A DNA stretch of 64,000 nucleotides from Archangium gephyra (GCF_001027285.1 NZ_CP011509.1:9944501-10008500); one strand, 5' to 3'. Shown: positions 51,238-61,051, counted from the stretch's first letter. The notes: generated by a model from the letters alone, not told the origin. Translations and numbers: made by a program.

Positions 51238-51267
51238 TTGAGGTACCCAGGGGCATTCTGCTATAGC
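51238..51267 (+). promoter_or_regulatory. Candidate sigma-70 promoter of the FHA gene
   Basis: TTGAGG (51238-51243) and TATAGC (51262-51267) are separated by 18 bp, 19 bp upstream of the GTG start. The leader would then be very short. The match is fair but untested. Confidence 0.35.
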
Positions 51268-51285
51268 TGTAAGGGGACCCGACCC

Positions 51286-53085
51286 GTGCTGAAGCTCATC
51301 ATCGAAGACGACGAGGGGCGAAAGACTGTAGTCCCCTTCGTGCGCGACGAAATTACGATCGGCCGCCAGGAGGGGAATACAATCCGCCTGACGGAGCGAA
51401 ACGTATCTCGCCGCCACGCACGCCTGGTGCGCCAGAACGGGCACGTGCTGGTGGAAGATCTGGGTAGCTATAACGGGGTGCGCATCAACGGCGAGCGCAT
51501 CCAGGGACAGACCCAGGTCGCCGACGGAGACCTCATCCAGATCGGCGACTACGATCTGGCGCTCCAGAAAGAGGCCGCCGCGCAAGTCCAGGCCCAGGCC
51601 CAACCGCCTCCTGCCTCCCAGGTGGGTGCGCCCACCATCCGGATGCCCTCCTCGGCCATCCAGGCCGCCCTGAACGAAATCCAGAGCAAGTCCGCTCCGG
51701 CCGCCGAGGCCGAGACGGAGATGGACGTGCCCGCCCACGAGGAGGAGCACGAGGAGCACGACGACGCTCCCACGCCCTCCCCGGCCGAGCAGCGCCGTCA
51801 CTCCACCGCGGTGATCCGCATGGATCAGGTGGAGATGAACCGGCCCCGCAAGGTCGCGGCGGTGGAAGCCGAGGACGCGCCCCACCTGCTGGTGGTGAGC
51901 GCCGAGCTCAAGGGCCAGGAGTTCGCCTGCATCCGCACGGAGATGCGGATCGGCCGCACCGACGACAACGACATCGCCATCGACCACCGCTCGCTGTCGC
52001 GCACGCACGCCAAGCTCGTCCGCGAGGACTCCGGCGAGTGGCGCATCATCGACATGCAGTCGGCCAACGGCATGGCCGTCAACGGCGAGAGCTACGCGCA
52101 GGCCTCGCTCGCGCACGGCGACCTCATCGAGCTGGGCCACGTGAAGCTGCGCTTCCTCGGCCCCGGCCAGAGCGCCGACGGGCTGACGCACGATGGCACC
52201 GCCCAGGGCTCGAAGAAGGGGCTCGTGCTGGCGCTCGCGGGCGTGCTGCTGCTCGGTGTTGCCGGCGGCGCCGCCTGGTTCGTGTTCGGCCAGCAGCCGG
52301 ACACCCCCGTCACCCCGCCCGCGCCCGTCGCGGTGGACACCCGGCCGCCCGAGCCGCAGCAGCCGGCCAACCCGCAGCCCCAGAACCCGGCCCCGGCTCC
52401 CACCGAGTCCGGCCCCGGGCTCGCGGAGCAGCTCAAGAGCGCCCGGGCCTCCATCGACGCGCGGGACTTCGACGCGGCGGTGAAGACGCTCGAGTCCATC
52501 CAGGACGACAACGGCCAGCGCCCCACCGAGGCCCAGGAGCTGCTCGGCCAGGCCAAGGCGGAGCAGGAGTCCAAGCAGAACCTCGACCAGGCCCAGAAGG
52601 CCTTCGACGAGGGCCGCCACGCGGAGGCCGTGCCGTTCCTGGAGGCCGCCGAGGGCACGCTCGCCTTCGCCGAGGAGCACGCCGCCCTCAAGGAGAAGGT
52701 GGAGACCGCGCTCGCGGCCGCGAAGGCCGGCGCCAACGGCAAGACGCCCGTGTCGGGCAAGACGCCGACGCGCCCCCCTGCCCCGGGCCCCAGCACGGAG
52801 CAGCAGGCCAAGCAGCTCTTCGACGACGGCTACATGTTGTTGCGCAAGGCGCAGCTGCCCGAGGCCGAGTCCGTCCTCCGCAAGTGCGTCACCCTCGATC
52901 CCTCCTATGCCCAGTGCTACCTGGCGCTCGGGACGGTGATGGCCCGGCGCAACCGCCCGGACGAAGGCGCGCAGTACTACCGCGAGTTCCTACGGCTCGC
53001 GCCCAATCACGAGATGGCTCCCAACGTCAGGAAGCTCGTCGCCGACTACGACAAGAGCCAGAAACAACCGGGAGGCGGCAAGTAG
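51286..53085 (+). CDS. Double-FHA, membrane-anchored TPR protein
   Basis: A 599-residue protein starting at GTG 51286. FHA domain 1 (residues 1-95) has the phosphothreonine-binding signature IGRQEGNTIRL, VSRRHARLV and SYNGVRING. FHA domain 2 (about 205-290) has IGRTDDNDIAI, LSRTHAKLV and SANGMAVNG. An acidic, Pro-rich linker joins them. One membrane helix (residues about 310-330: LVLALAGVLLLGVAGGAAW) is followed by a Pro/Gln-rich stretch and C-terminal TPR-like helices (QAKQLFDDGYMLLRKA; SYAQCYLALGTVMARR). The FHA domains face the cytosol and would bind phosphothreonine proteins made by Ser/Thr kinases, which are numerous in myxobacteria. A response regulator gene follows. Confidence 0.88.
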   Translation: MLKLIIEDDEGRKTVVPFVRDEITIGRQEGNTIRLTERNVSRRHARLVRQNGHVLVEDLGSYNGVRINGERIQGQTQVADGDLIQIGDYDLALQKEAAAQVQAQAQPPPASQVGAPTIRMPSSAIQAALNEIQSKSAPAAEAETEMDVPAHEEEHEEHDDAPTPSPAEQRRHSTAVIRMDQVEMNRPRKVAAVEAEDAPHLLVVSAELKGQEFACIRTEMRIGRTDDNDIAIDHRSLSRTHAKLVREDSGEWRIIDMQSANGMAVNGESYAQASLAHGDLIELGHVKLRFLGPGQSADGLTHDGTAQGSKKGLVLALAGVLLLGVAGGAAWFVFGQQPDTPVTPPAPVAVDTRPPEPQQPANPQPQNPAPAPTESGPGLAEQLKSARASIDARDFDAAVKTLESIQDDNGQRPTEAQELLGQAKAEQESKQNLDQAQKAFDEGRHAEAVPFLEAAEGTLAFAEEHAALKEKVETALAAAKAGANGKTPVSGKTPTRPPAPGPSTEQQAKQLFDDGYMLLRKAQLPEAESVLRKCVTLDPSYAQCYLALGTVMARRNRPDEGAQYYREFLRLAPNHEMAPNVRKLVADYDKSQKQPGGGK

Positions 53086-53170
53086 GCCGACGGCTCCCGC
53101 GTACACCGCCCTGGCGGCGTGTGCGGAGTCCCGGCCTGCGGGCTTCCCCCCTCACACGAGGAGAAGGTTC

Positions 53171-53764
<594 letters not shown>

Positions 53765-53785
53765 GCCGCTAGCGGGCGGCCCGCC

Positions 53786-54559
53786 TCACTGGCCGCGGAA
53801 ACGGGGCGTGCGTTTCTCCAGGAACGCCGCCTTGCCCTCCCGGGCATCCTCGCTGGCGAAGGCGCGGGCCCGCACCTCGCGCAGGTGCGTCCGCTCCTCG
53901 TCGGACAGGGACGCCCGCGTGAGCAGGCGGAACGTCTCCTTCATCCCCGACACCGCCAGCGGAGCCTGGCCGGCGAGCGTCCGGCACAGCTCCAGTGCCC
54001 TCGCCTCGGCGTCGGCCGCTGGGAGGCACTCGTCCAACAGACCCCAGGCGAGCGCGTCCTTCGCGTCCAGCCGGCGGCCGGTGAGGAAGAGGTTCTTGGC
54101 ACGCGCCACGCCCACCAGCCGGGCCGCGCGCATCAGCCCGTCCGGCGAGTAGACGATGCCCAACCGCGCCGGGGGCATGCTGAAGAGCGCGTCCTCCGCG
54201 CCCACCCGGAAGTCACACGAGGCCGACAGGTCGAAGCCCGCCCCGAAGGCCGGCCCACGCACCAGCGCGACGCTGGGCAGCGGCAGGGCCTCCAGCCTCG
54301 CCAGGCACGCCATCAGTGCGTCGTCCGGAAGGCGGTCCTCGGTGGGCACCGCCAGCAGGTTCAGGTCATAGCCCGAACAGAAGGCGCCACCCTCCCCCTG
54401 GATGAGGACGGCGCGCGCCTTGCCGGGAGCCGAGGCCAGCGCCTCGTCCAGGCGGGCCACCTGGCTGTCGTCGAGCGCGTTGCGCCGCGCCGGGTTGGAC
54501 AGCGTGAGGACGCGGACACCGTCGTCCCGGTCCTCCACATGCAGGGCGGACGGCTGCAC
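53786..54559 (-). CDS. Enoyl-CoA hydratase/isomerase family protein
   Basis: A 257-residue crotonase-fold protein from GTG 54559. The oxyanion-hole regions are GEGGAFCSGYDLNLL (near residue 60) and VRGPAFGAGFDLSASCDFR (near 105), and the SMPPARLGIVYSPDG segment follows. A catalytic Glu is not clear in the usual place (GIVYSPDG lacks the Glu of typical hydratases), so isomerase or another crotonase reaction is possible. It lies 11 bp from a biotin-carrier gene and a biotin carboxylase gene, suggesting a shared acyl-CoA pathway such as branched-chain amino acid breakdown. Confidence 0.85.
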   Translation of the reverse strand: MQPSALHVEDRDDGVRVLTLSNPARRNALDDSQVARLDEALASAPGKARAVLIQGEGGAFCSGYDLNLLAVPTEDRLPDDALMACLARLEALPLPSVALVRGPAFGAGFDLSASCDFRVGAEDALFSMPPARLGIVYSPDGLMRAARLVGVARAKNLFLTGRRLDAKDALAWGLLDECLPAADAEARALELCRTLAGQAPLAVSGMKETFRLLTRASLSDEERTHLREVRARAFASEDAREGKAAFLEKRTPRFRGQ

Positions 54560-54570
54560 CGCGCGTCCCG

Positions 54571-54783
54571 TTACTCGAGCACCACGAGGACGTCGCCCTC
54601 GTTGACCGGCTGCGCCTCCTTGCAGCGGATCTCCTTCACCGTGCCGTCCTCGGTCGCCTCCACGGGCATCTCCATCTTCATGGACTCCAGGATGACGAGC
54701 GTCTCGCCCGAGGAGACCTTCTGCCCGACCTTGACCTCGATCTTCCACACCGTCCCGGTGATGTGCGCCGCCACGTCCGCCAT
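54571..54783 (-). CDS. Biotin carrier (BCCP-like) protein
   Basis: A 70-residue single-domain biotinyl protein. The biotinylation motif LESMKMEMPV is near residues 33-42, with Lys as the biotin site, and the surrounding fold (GTVWKIEVKVGQKVSSGETL; DGTVKEIRCKEAQPVNEGD) is the typical capped hammerhead. It would carry carboxybiotin from the biotin carboxylase encoded next door to a carboxyltransferase that is not in this window. It is located between the enoyl-CoA hydratase (11 bp) and the carboxylase (64 bp). Confidence 0.92.
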   Translation of the reverse strand: MADVAAHITGTVWKIEVKVGQKVSSGETLVILESMKMEMPVEATEDGTVKEIRCKEAQPVNEGDVLVVLE

Positions 54784-54847
54784 CGCTGTGTCCTCCGCAA
54801 GGTGCTGCGTGTGCTCTGCGTGCTGCGAGGTAAGGGGCCCGCCCCGC

Positions 54848-56197
54848 CTACGGCTTCGCGTAGTTGTCCAGGAAGCGCGTGTTCAGGTCTCCCGCGCGGA
54901 AGACCGGGTCCTGCAGGATGCGCAGGTGCAGGGGGATGTTCGTCTTGATGCCCTCGATGCGGAAGTTCTGCAGCGCCGCGATGGAGCGCTCGATGGCCTC
55001 AGCGCGCGTGGCGCCCGAGACGATGAGCTTGGCAATCATGGGATCGTAGTTCGGCGTGACGGTGTTGCCCTCGGCGTAGCCCGAGTCCAGGCGCACGCCC
55101 TCGCCCGTGGGCGGCTGGTACACCTTGAGCGGGCCCGGCGAGGGGAAGAACTTCACGGGGTCCTCCGCGTAGATGCGGAACTCGAGCGCCGCCCCGCGCC
55201 GCTTCACATCCTCCTGCTTCACGGTGAGCTTCTCGCCCGCGGCGATGCGCAGCTGCCAGGCGATGAGATCCAACCCCGTGGTCAGCTCCGTCACCGGGTG
55301 CTCCACCTGGAGCCGGGCGTTCATCTCGATGAAGTAGATGCCGCCGTCCGAGTAGAGGAACTCCACCGTGCCGGCGTTGGCGTAGCCGAAGGCCTTCGCC
55401 GCGGCGATGGCCGCCGTGAAGAGCTTCTGGGAGAGTTCCGCGTTGCGCCCGTCCGCGAAGAGCGGCGAGGGAGCCTCCTCCACCACCTTCTGGTGACGGC
55501 GCTGGATGGAGCACTCGCGCTCCAGGCAGTGGATGAGGTTGCCGTGGTGGTCACCGAGAATCTGCACCTCGATGTGGCGCGGCGCCGGGAAGTAGCGCTC
55601 GATGTAGACGCCCTCGCGGCCGAAAGCGGCCTTCGCGCGGTCCGTGCACTGGCGGTACACCTTCTCCAACTCGGCCGGGTTGCTGGCCGCGGCCATGCCG
55701 ATGCCACCACCACCACCCGCGGCCTTGCAGAGCACCGGGTAGCCGATGCTCTCGGCGGCGACCAGCGCGGCCTGCGCGTCCGGAAGCACATCCTCGGTGC
55801 CGGGCACCACGGGCACGCCCGCGGCGGCCACCAGCTTGCGCGCCTGGCTCTTGTCCTTCATCCGCAGCATGGCCTCGGGCGGCGGACCCACGAAGGTGAT
55901 GCCGGCGGCCTTGCACGCGGTGGCGAACTCGGCGTTCTCCGACACGAAGCCGTAGCCCGGGTGCACCGCGTCGGCGCCCGTGGACTTCGCCGCCTCGAGG
56001 ATGGCGGAGATGTTGAGGTAGCTGTCCTTGGCCGGAGCCGGCCCCAGGCGCACCGCCTCGTCCGCCTCGCGCACGAATGGCAGCTCCGCGTCCGCGTCCG
56101 AGTACACGGCCACGGTGGCAATCCCCATCCCCTTCGCCACGGCGTTGATCCGGCGGGAGATCTCACCCCGGTTCGCGATGAGCAGCTTCTTGAACAT
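54848..56197 (-). CDS. Biotin carboxylase subunit (AccC-type)
   Basis: A 449-residue ATP-grasp enzyme of normal biotin carboxylase length. MFKKLLIANRGEISRRI is the N-terminal domain signature, CKAAGGGGGIGM the glycine-rich ATP loop and RECSIQRRHQKVVEEAPS the active-site region. Further on are FIEMNARLQVEHPVTE and the C-terminal EFRIYAEDP. It carboxylates biotin on the small carrier protein using ATP and bicarbonate. The carboxyltransferase is missing, so it may serve acetyl-, propionyl- or methylcrotonyl-CoA carboxylase. The start is ATG 56197, consistent with the family. Confidence 0.93.
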   Translation of the reverse strand: MFKKLLIANRGEISRRINAVAKGMGIATVAVYSDADAELPFVREADEAVRLGPAPAKDSYLNISAILEAAKSTGADAVHPGYGFVSENAEFATACKAAGITFVGPPPEAMLRMKDKSQARKLVAAAGVPVVPGTEDVLPDAQAALVAAESIGYPVLCKAAGGGGGIGMAAASNPAELEKVYRQCTDRAKAAFGREGVYIERYFPAPRHIEVQILGDHHGNLIHCLERECSIQRRHQKVVEEAPSPLFADGRNAELSQKLFTAAIAAAKAFGYANAGTVEFLYSDGGIYFIEMNARLQVEHPVTELTTGLDLIAWQLRIAAGEKLTVKQEDVKRRGAALEFRIYAEDPVKFFPSPGPLKVYQPPTGEGVRLDSGYAEGNTVTPNYDPMIAKLIVSGATRAEAIERSIAALQNFRIEGIKTNIPLHLRILQDPVFRAGDLNTRFLDNYAKP

Positions 56198-56321
56198 GGC
56201 TCGCGTCCCCTCCACTTGAGGCGCGCGAACCTAAACCCCGCCCCGCGACGTGACAAGGAGACAACGAGCCATCTGCCGGGAAGTTGCGGGCATGTAGGTA
56301 AATGGCGTAGCGTCCTTGCCC

Positions 56322-56699
56322 GTGAAGCCCTCCACGACAGGAACAGTGGTGGATCTCCAAGGCGCGCGCCATGAGCGGCGCCTGGAGATGTACCGGGCGC
56401 GAGTGAACGAGCGCCTTCGCACCAACCGCATCGCCGTCGAGACCCTCTACCAGGGCGGCACCCTCTTCTCGCCCCAGGGAACACGGGCGGGACGGGCGCT
56501 GCTCCGGGCCCATCAGCTGCTCCAGCGGGCCAGTTCCCTGCTGGAGCAGCTCTCCGGCGATGGAGTGGTCCCCGCCCCACGGCTGCCCGAGCGCATCGAC
56601 GAGCTCTACCGCGAGGTGGACACGATGCTGTCTCGCAGCGACGCGCTCTCCGGACGCAACCACCGGGCGGCGAGCGTGGCCCGCCTTCCGGGGCGCTAG
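56322..56699 (+). CDS. Small helical protein of unknown function
   Basis: About 125 residues from GTG 56322; a TTG six bases upstream is an alternative. The sequence is basic and helical (RHERRLEMYRARVNERLRTN; GRALLRAHQLLQRASSLLEQL), without signal peptide, membrane helix or known motif. It sits alone on the plus strand between the divergent carboxylase and the convergent ftsZ, whose stop lies 6 bp after its own. Codon use fits a real gene, but no family or function is recognised. Confidence 0.55.
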   Translation: MKPSTTGTVVDLQGARHERRLEMYRARVNERLRTNRIAVETLYQGGTLFSPQGTRAGRALLRAHQLLQRASSLLEQLSGDGVVPAPRLPERIDELYREVDTMLSRSDALSGRNHRAASVARLPGR

Positions 56700-56705
56700 C
56701 TCACC

Positions 56706-57920
56706 TCACGGCATCTCCGTCTGGCCCTGGCGGCGCAGGAACGTGGGGATGTCGAACTGATCCTCGTCCAGCGGCAGCGCCGCGTCCTTCACCACCGCGG
56801 TGCGGTTGGAGAGCGAGCGGGTGTCCACGGCGGGCATGGAGCGCGAACCAGCCTTGGCGGGCACCAGGCTGGCCACCTCCTCGCGCGCCACGTTCAGCGA
56901 CACGGGCGAGGGCCGCGTGACGATGGGGACCTGCACCACCTGAGGCGGCTGGCGCACCTTCGCATCGCGCGACACGAAGCCCGTGGCGATGATGGTGATC
57001 TTCACCTCGTCGCGGATGTTGTCGTCGATGAGCGAGCCGAAGATGATCTCCGCGTCCGGGTCCGCCGCGTCGTGCACCAGCGTGAGCGCCTCGTTGACCT
57101 CCTGCAGGGTCATGTCGCGGCCGCCGGTGATGTTGATGAGCAGGCCGGTGGCGCCGTCGATGGAGATGTCCTCGAGCAGCGGGCTGGAGATGGCCTGCTG
57201 CATGGCGGTGAGCGCGCGCTTGTCGCCGGAGGAGTGGCCGGTGCCCATGAGCGCCAGGCCCTTGTCGCTCATGATGGTCTTCACGTCCGCGAAGTCCACG
57301 TTGATGTAGCCGTGGTACTGGATGAGGTCCGAGATGCCCTGGACGGCGTTGAGGAGCACCTCGTCGGCGCGCTTGAAGGTCTCCAGCAGCGGCATGGGCT
57401 CGTTGCTGAGCGTGAGCAGGCGCTGGTTGGGGATGGTGATGAGGGTGTCCACCGCGGCCTTGAGCTCCACGAGGCCCTGCTCCGCCTGCTTGCGGCGCTT
57501 GTTGCCCTCGAAGAGGAAGGGCTTGGTGACCACGCCCACGGTGAGGCAGCCCAGGCTCTTGGCGATGTCCGCGATGATGGGAGCCGCGCCCGTCCCCGTA
57601 CCACCGCCCATGCCGGCCGTGACGAACACCATGTCCGCGCCCTCGAGCATGGCGGCGATCTGGTCGCGCGACTCGAGCGCGGCCTCGCGGCCCATCTCAG
57701 GGTTGGCGCCGGCGCCCAGGCCCTTGGTCAGGGTCTGGCCGATCTGCAGCCGCACGGGCGCCTTGTTCGCCGCGAGGGCCTGCACATCGGTATTCGCGGC
57801 AATGAAGTCGACCCGCTCAAGCTTCGCCATGATCATCGTGTTGACGGCGTTACAGCCGGCGCCACCGACGCCGACGACACGAATCTTTGCGGCCTGCTTG
57901 TTCTGGTCGAACTGGTCCAT
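56706..57920 (-). CDS. ftsZ: Cell division protein FtsZ
   Basis: A 404-residue tubulin-like GTPase that forms the division ring. The tubulin signature is [12 protein letters not shown] near residues 104-115. The N-terminal [11 protein letters not shown] nucleotide loop, the ANTDVQAL segment, the T7-like catalytic loop [11 protein letters not shown] and the C-terminal peptide [10 protein letters not shown] for FtsA/ZipA-type partners are all intact. A ribosome site (AAGGA) lies five bases before ATG 57920. Unlike in the usual dcw cluster, no ftsA, ftsQ or mur gene is adjacent: rarA lies upstream, separated by 216 bp. Confidence 0.96.
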   Translation of the reverse strand: MDQFDQNKQAAKIRVVGVGGAGCNAVNTMIMAKLERVDFIAANTDVQALAANKAPVRLQIGQTLTKGLGAGANPEMGREAALESRDQIAAMLEGADMVFVTAGMGGGTGTGAAPIIADIAKSLGCLTVGVVTKPFLFEGNKRRKQAEQGLVELKAAVDTLITIPNQRLLTLSNEPMPLLETFKRADEVLLNAVQGISDLIQYHGYINVDFADVKTIMSDKGLALMGTGHSSGDKRALTAMQQAISSPLLEDISIDGATGLLINITGGRDMTLQEVNEALTLVHDAADPDAEIIFGSLIDDNIRDEVKITIIATGFVSRDAKVRQPPQVVQVPIVTRPSPVSLNVAREEVASLVPAKAGSRSMPAVDTRSLSNRTAVVKDAALPLDEDQFDIPTFLRRQGQTEMP

Positions 57921-58071
57921 GTTGTTCCTTCTTTCGGCGCAGGTCGCACGTGCCCGCGCGCGCCCCTGCACCTCACATCTTCAGCAAGTCGCGCTCTTTG
58001 GCAAGTTCTCAGCTACGAACATGTAGCGCTACGTGGCGGTACCAAGTCGTCACAGGCACTTACGCGGAAGC

Positions 58072-58100
58072 CCCACCGCGCGCCAGTGCGGCGCGGTGGG
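58072..58100 (-). terminator. Hairpin downstream of rarA
   Basis: A perfect 10-bp stem (CCCACCGCGC/GCGCGGTGGG) with a 9-base loop, 36 bp after the rarA stop and upstream of ftsZ. No T-run follows. It would separate rarA transcription from ftsZ. Confidence 0.5.
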
Positions 58101-58136
58101 TGCATCACGCCTCTTGACTCGCGCGATGAGGTCTCG

Positions 58137-59470
58137 TCACTCGCCCCGGGACGCCTTGTCCTCGCGCCACCAGTGGCTCATCCGCTCGTGGATCTCCGCC
58201 TCGTGGCCTTCCTTGCTCGGCCGGTAGAAGACGGAGCGCTCCAGGGGCTCGGGGAGATACGTCTGCCCGGGCACGTAGTGGTCCTTGTGGTTCCAAGGAG
58301 CTTCGTAGCCCTTCTTGTAGCCCAGCTCCTTCATGAGCTCGGTGGGGGCGTTGCGCAGGTGGAGCGGCGGGGCCGCGTTGGGGTGGGCCTCCACGGCCGC
58401 CAGTGCCGCGTCCATCGCCTGATAGCCCCGGTTGCTCTTCTTCGCCGTGGCCAGCACGAGGGTCGCCTGGGCCACGAAGATGCGGCCCTCGGGCATCCCC
58501 ACGGAGTGGAAGCCCTCCTCACACGCGCGCACGATGCTGATGGCCTCGGGCATGGCCAGTCCCACGTCCTCCACGGCGATGACCTTGAGCCTGCGCCACA
58601 ACGCCACGAAGTCGCCCGTCTGGAGCAGCCGCGCCGCCCAGAAGATGGCCCCCTGGGGGTTGGAGCCCCGGCACGACTTCTGGAGCGCACTCAAGAGATC
58701 GAAGTGCTCGTCCCCGTCCTTGTTGTGGCGCGCCAGCCGTGTCCCGGTGGCCTGGAGGGCCGTCTCCCGGGAGATCTCCCCACCCTCCGCGGTGAGCTGG
58801 GCCGCGAGCTCCAGCCCTCCCAGCGCCTTGCGCACGTCTCCCCCGCTCCCCTCCACCAGGACGGAGAGCGCCTCGTCACTCAGGGTCAGCCGCCGGGCCC
58901 CGAGCCCCCGCTTCTCATCGGCGAGCGCCCGCAGGAGCGCGGTCCGGAGATCCGCGGGGGTGAGCTCGCGCAGCAGGAAGACGCGGCACCGGCTGACGAG
59001 CGCGGGCCGCACCTCGAAGCTGATGTTCTCCGTCGTCGCTCCGAGGAGGATGAGGAGGCCGCTCTCCACATGGGGCAGGGCCTGCTCCTGGACGTTCTTG
59101 GCCCAGCGGTGGATCTCATCCACGAAGACGACGGTGCGCCGGTGGTACTGGTTGCGCAGGCGCTCGGCCTCGGCCACCACCTCGCGGATGCGGGGGATGC
59201 CATCGGAGACGGCCGAGAGGATGACGAACTCCGCGTCGACGCTGGCCGCCAGCATGCGCGCGAGCGTGGTCTTCCCCACGCCCGGTGGCCCCCGAAGAGG
59301 CAGGAGACGATGGCCTTGCGCTCGATGAGCTGGCGCAGGGGCGCGCCCGGGCCGAGCAGGTGCGACTGCCCGATGAACTCCTCGGGGGTGCGCGGGCGCA
59401 TGCGCTCGGCCAGAGGCGCGAAGCGGTTCACATCGACGGAAGCGGCGAACAGGTCGGGACCGGCGGGCAT
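58137..59470 (-). CDS. rarA: Replication-associated recombination protein A, frameshifted
   Basis: An AAA+ ATPase of the RarA/MgsA/Mgs1 family, which acts at stalled forks. The N-terminus (MPAGPDLFAASVDV, ATG 59470) and RPRTPEEFIGQSHLLG read in one frame. At the Walker A the frame shifts: the downstream frame supplies GPPGVGKTTLARML, then DEIHRW (Walker B region), the sensor LLGATTENISFEV and the C-terminal tetramerisation half, which is complete. One base is missing near a run of five C at 59289-59293. With it restored the protein is about 444 residues, normal for the family. A base-calling error is likelier than loss of this conserved gene. Confidence 0.88.
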
Positions 59471-59506
59471 CGGGAGGCGGCACCCTACCATTTCACGGCG
59501 GCGCCG

Positions 59507-60910
59507 CTAGATGAGGCCCCTGGCCGCCAGGTGCATGCCGAGCAGCGTGTCCACGCCCCGGATCAACCGGGCCATGTCGAAGGAGCGCACCCGGGCCATC
59601 AGCACGTCCAGCCGCTGGCGCTGCTCGCGCCACTCCGCCAGCAGCAGGTCCTCCATGCCCGAGGACTCGATGCGCGCGGTGATGTCCTCCGGAGGCAGCG
59701 TCTGGAGCTGCTCCGCGGTGAGGACGCCCGACTCCAGGGCCTGGACGAACACCCGGCTGGCGAAGTCCCGCGCCGGCACCTCGCGGCGCCAGGTGGCTGT
59801 CATGTTGGCGATCTGCCCCATGCTCTGCGCGTACCAGATCGTCTCGCGGATGGCGCCCAGCTCCGTCTCCACCACCGGCGCCGTCATCAGATCGATCGTG
59901 GCGAACACCATCATGTTCATGTTGTGCGGAGAGTACGCCCGGTTCTCCGCCAGGTTGTGCAGGGCCGGCCGGTTCCGCGTGAGCACGGAGTGGCGCATGC
60001 TGTTGAAGACCTGCTGGTAGTCGAAGACGTAGAGCGGACGGTAGACGCTCTGGTGAGGGAGCGCGTGCACACGCTCCTCGAGGGCGTGCCACAGCTCGGC
60101 GATGAGGGCGAAGTAGCGCCGCTCCTCCGCGGGCACCTCGGGCGCGGGGGCGGCCCTGCCCTGGGGGTGGAAGGGGATGGTCAGGGCGGATTCCAGGAGC
60201 TGCTCCGAGCCGCGCTGGTCCGCCAGGTCATCCAGCAGCACGTTGAGGATGATGGCCAGCAGCTTGGTGGACAGTACGTGCTCCTTCCACTCGGCGGGCA
60301 CCAGCGGGAGGGTCGTCTCGTCCACGCCGCGCCAGCACCAGCGCCACAGGAAGGCGCCACGGTGCCCCACCTCTTCGTAGGCGGCGACGTAGCGCTCCAC
60401 CACCGCCGGGAGCTGGATGGAGCGCAACGAGGCGATCGTGTCCGTCCAGGCCGCGGCGTAGTCCACGGGAGCGGGGCCCTCGGTGAAGAGCCGGAGGTTG
60501 CGCTCGCGCAGGCGCTCGGCGATCAGCCGCGCCAGCCCGCGGTACAGCCGCAGCGCGAAGCCTGGATCCACGGTGGCCTGCTGCTCCACCACCGCGCGCT
60601 GGAGGCGCAGCACCCGGCTCGGCGCGAGCGTGACGACGGAGGCACTGGCCTGGTCGTTGCCGAGGAAGGACATCTCCCCCAGCAGCTCCCCGCTGGCCAC
60701 CCGGTCCACCTCCACCGTCTGGCCTCCCCGCCGCAGTTGGACGGAAGCGCTGCCCTCGAGCAGCAGCAGCAGCGCCTCGGGCCGCTCGCCCTGGGAGATG
60801 AGGGTGGTGCCCGCGGGGTACTCGGCCACGGTACCGAGACGATCCAGCAGGGCATGGTCTTCCGTGCGCAACTCCGGGTAGCGACTCCAATGGGAAGCAG
60901 CAGTCCGCAT
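59507..60910 (-). CDS. CNBD-like domain fused to class I terpene synthase-like domain
   Basis: A 467-residue protein (ATG 60910). Residues 18-140 are a CRP-type cyclic-nucleotide-binding fold (LISQGERPEALLLLLEGSAS; SGELLGEMSFLG), but the position of the phosphate-binding Arg appears to be Ala88, so it may not bind cAMP. Residues 150-467 are all-helical with three terpene-synthase-like signatures: DDLAD at 227-231 (DDxxD), Arg324 at the effector position, and NMTATWRRE at 369-377 (NSE triad N, T, E). DDxxD to NSE is 142 residues, close to pentalenene and epi-isozizaene synthases. A C-terminal RY pair is not seen. I infer a terpene synthase-fold enzyme or pseudoenzyme coupled to a sensor domain. 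Confidence 0.7.
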   Translation of the reverse strand: MRTAASHWSRYPELRTEDHALLDRLGTVAEYPAGTTLISQGERPEALLLLLEGSASVQLRRGGQTVEVDRVASGELLGEMSFLGNDQASASVVTLAPSRVLRLQRAVVEQQATVDPGFALRLYRGLARLIAERLRERNLRLFTEGPAPVDYAAAWTDTIASLRSIQLPAVVERYVAAYEEVGHRGAFLWRWCWRGVDETTLPLVPAEWKEHVLSTKLLAIILNVLLDDLADQRGSEQLLESALTIPFHPQGRAAPAPEVPAEERRYFALIAELWHALEERVHALPHQSVYRPLYVFDYQQVFNSMRHSVLTRNRPALHNLAENRAYSPHNMNMMVFATIDLMTAPVVETELGAIRETIWYAQSMGQIANMTATWRREVPARDFASRVFVQALESGVLTAEQLQTLPPEDITARIESSGMEDLLLAEWREQRQRLDVLMARVRSFDMARLIRGVDTLLGMHLAARGLI

Positions 60911-61051
60911 CGCGGGGTCTCCAAGGCAGGCCGCCGGGCCGGCGACAGGGCGTCGAGCCTGCCACGGAGTGGTGCCGTGCGGGAGGACATCCCTATGGCC
61001 TGTTCGAGCAGAACACGGTCCTGTATAGGGACGCATGCCGTCGGCACGCGC

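Noticed and set aside
59507-60910. Family 2 encapsulin shell protein (EshA type)
   Set aside because: Considered because of the CNBD and the length near 470 residues, but in those proteins the nucleotide-binding domain is inserted within the shell fold. Here it is N-terminal, followed by terpene-synthase-type motifs.
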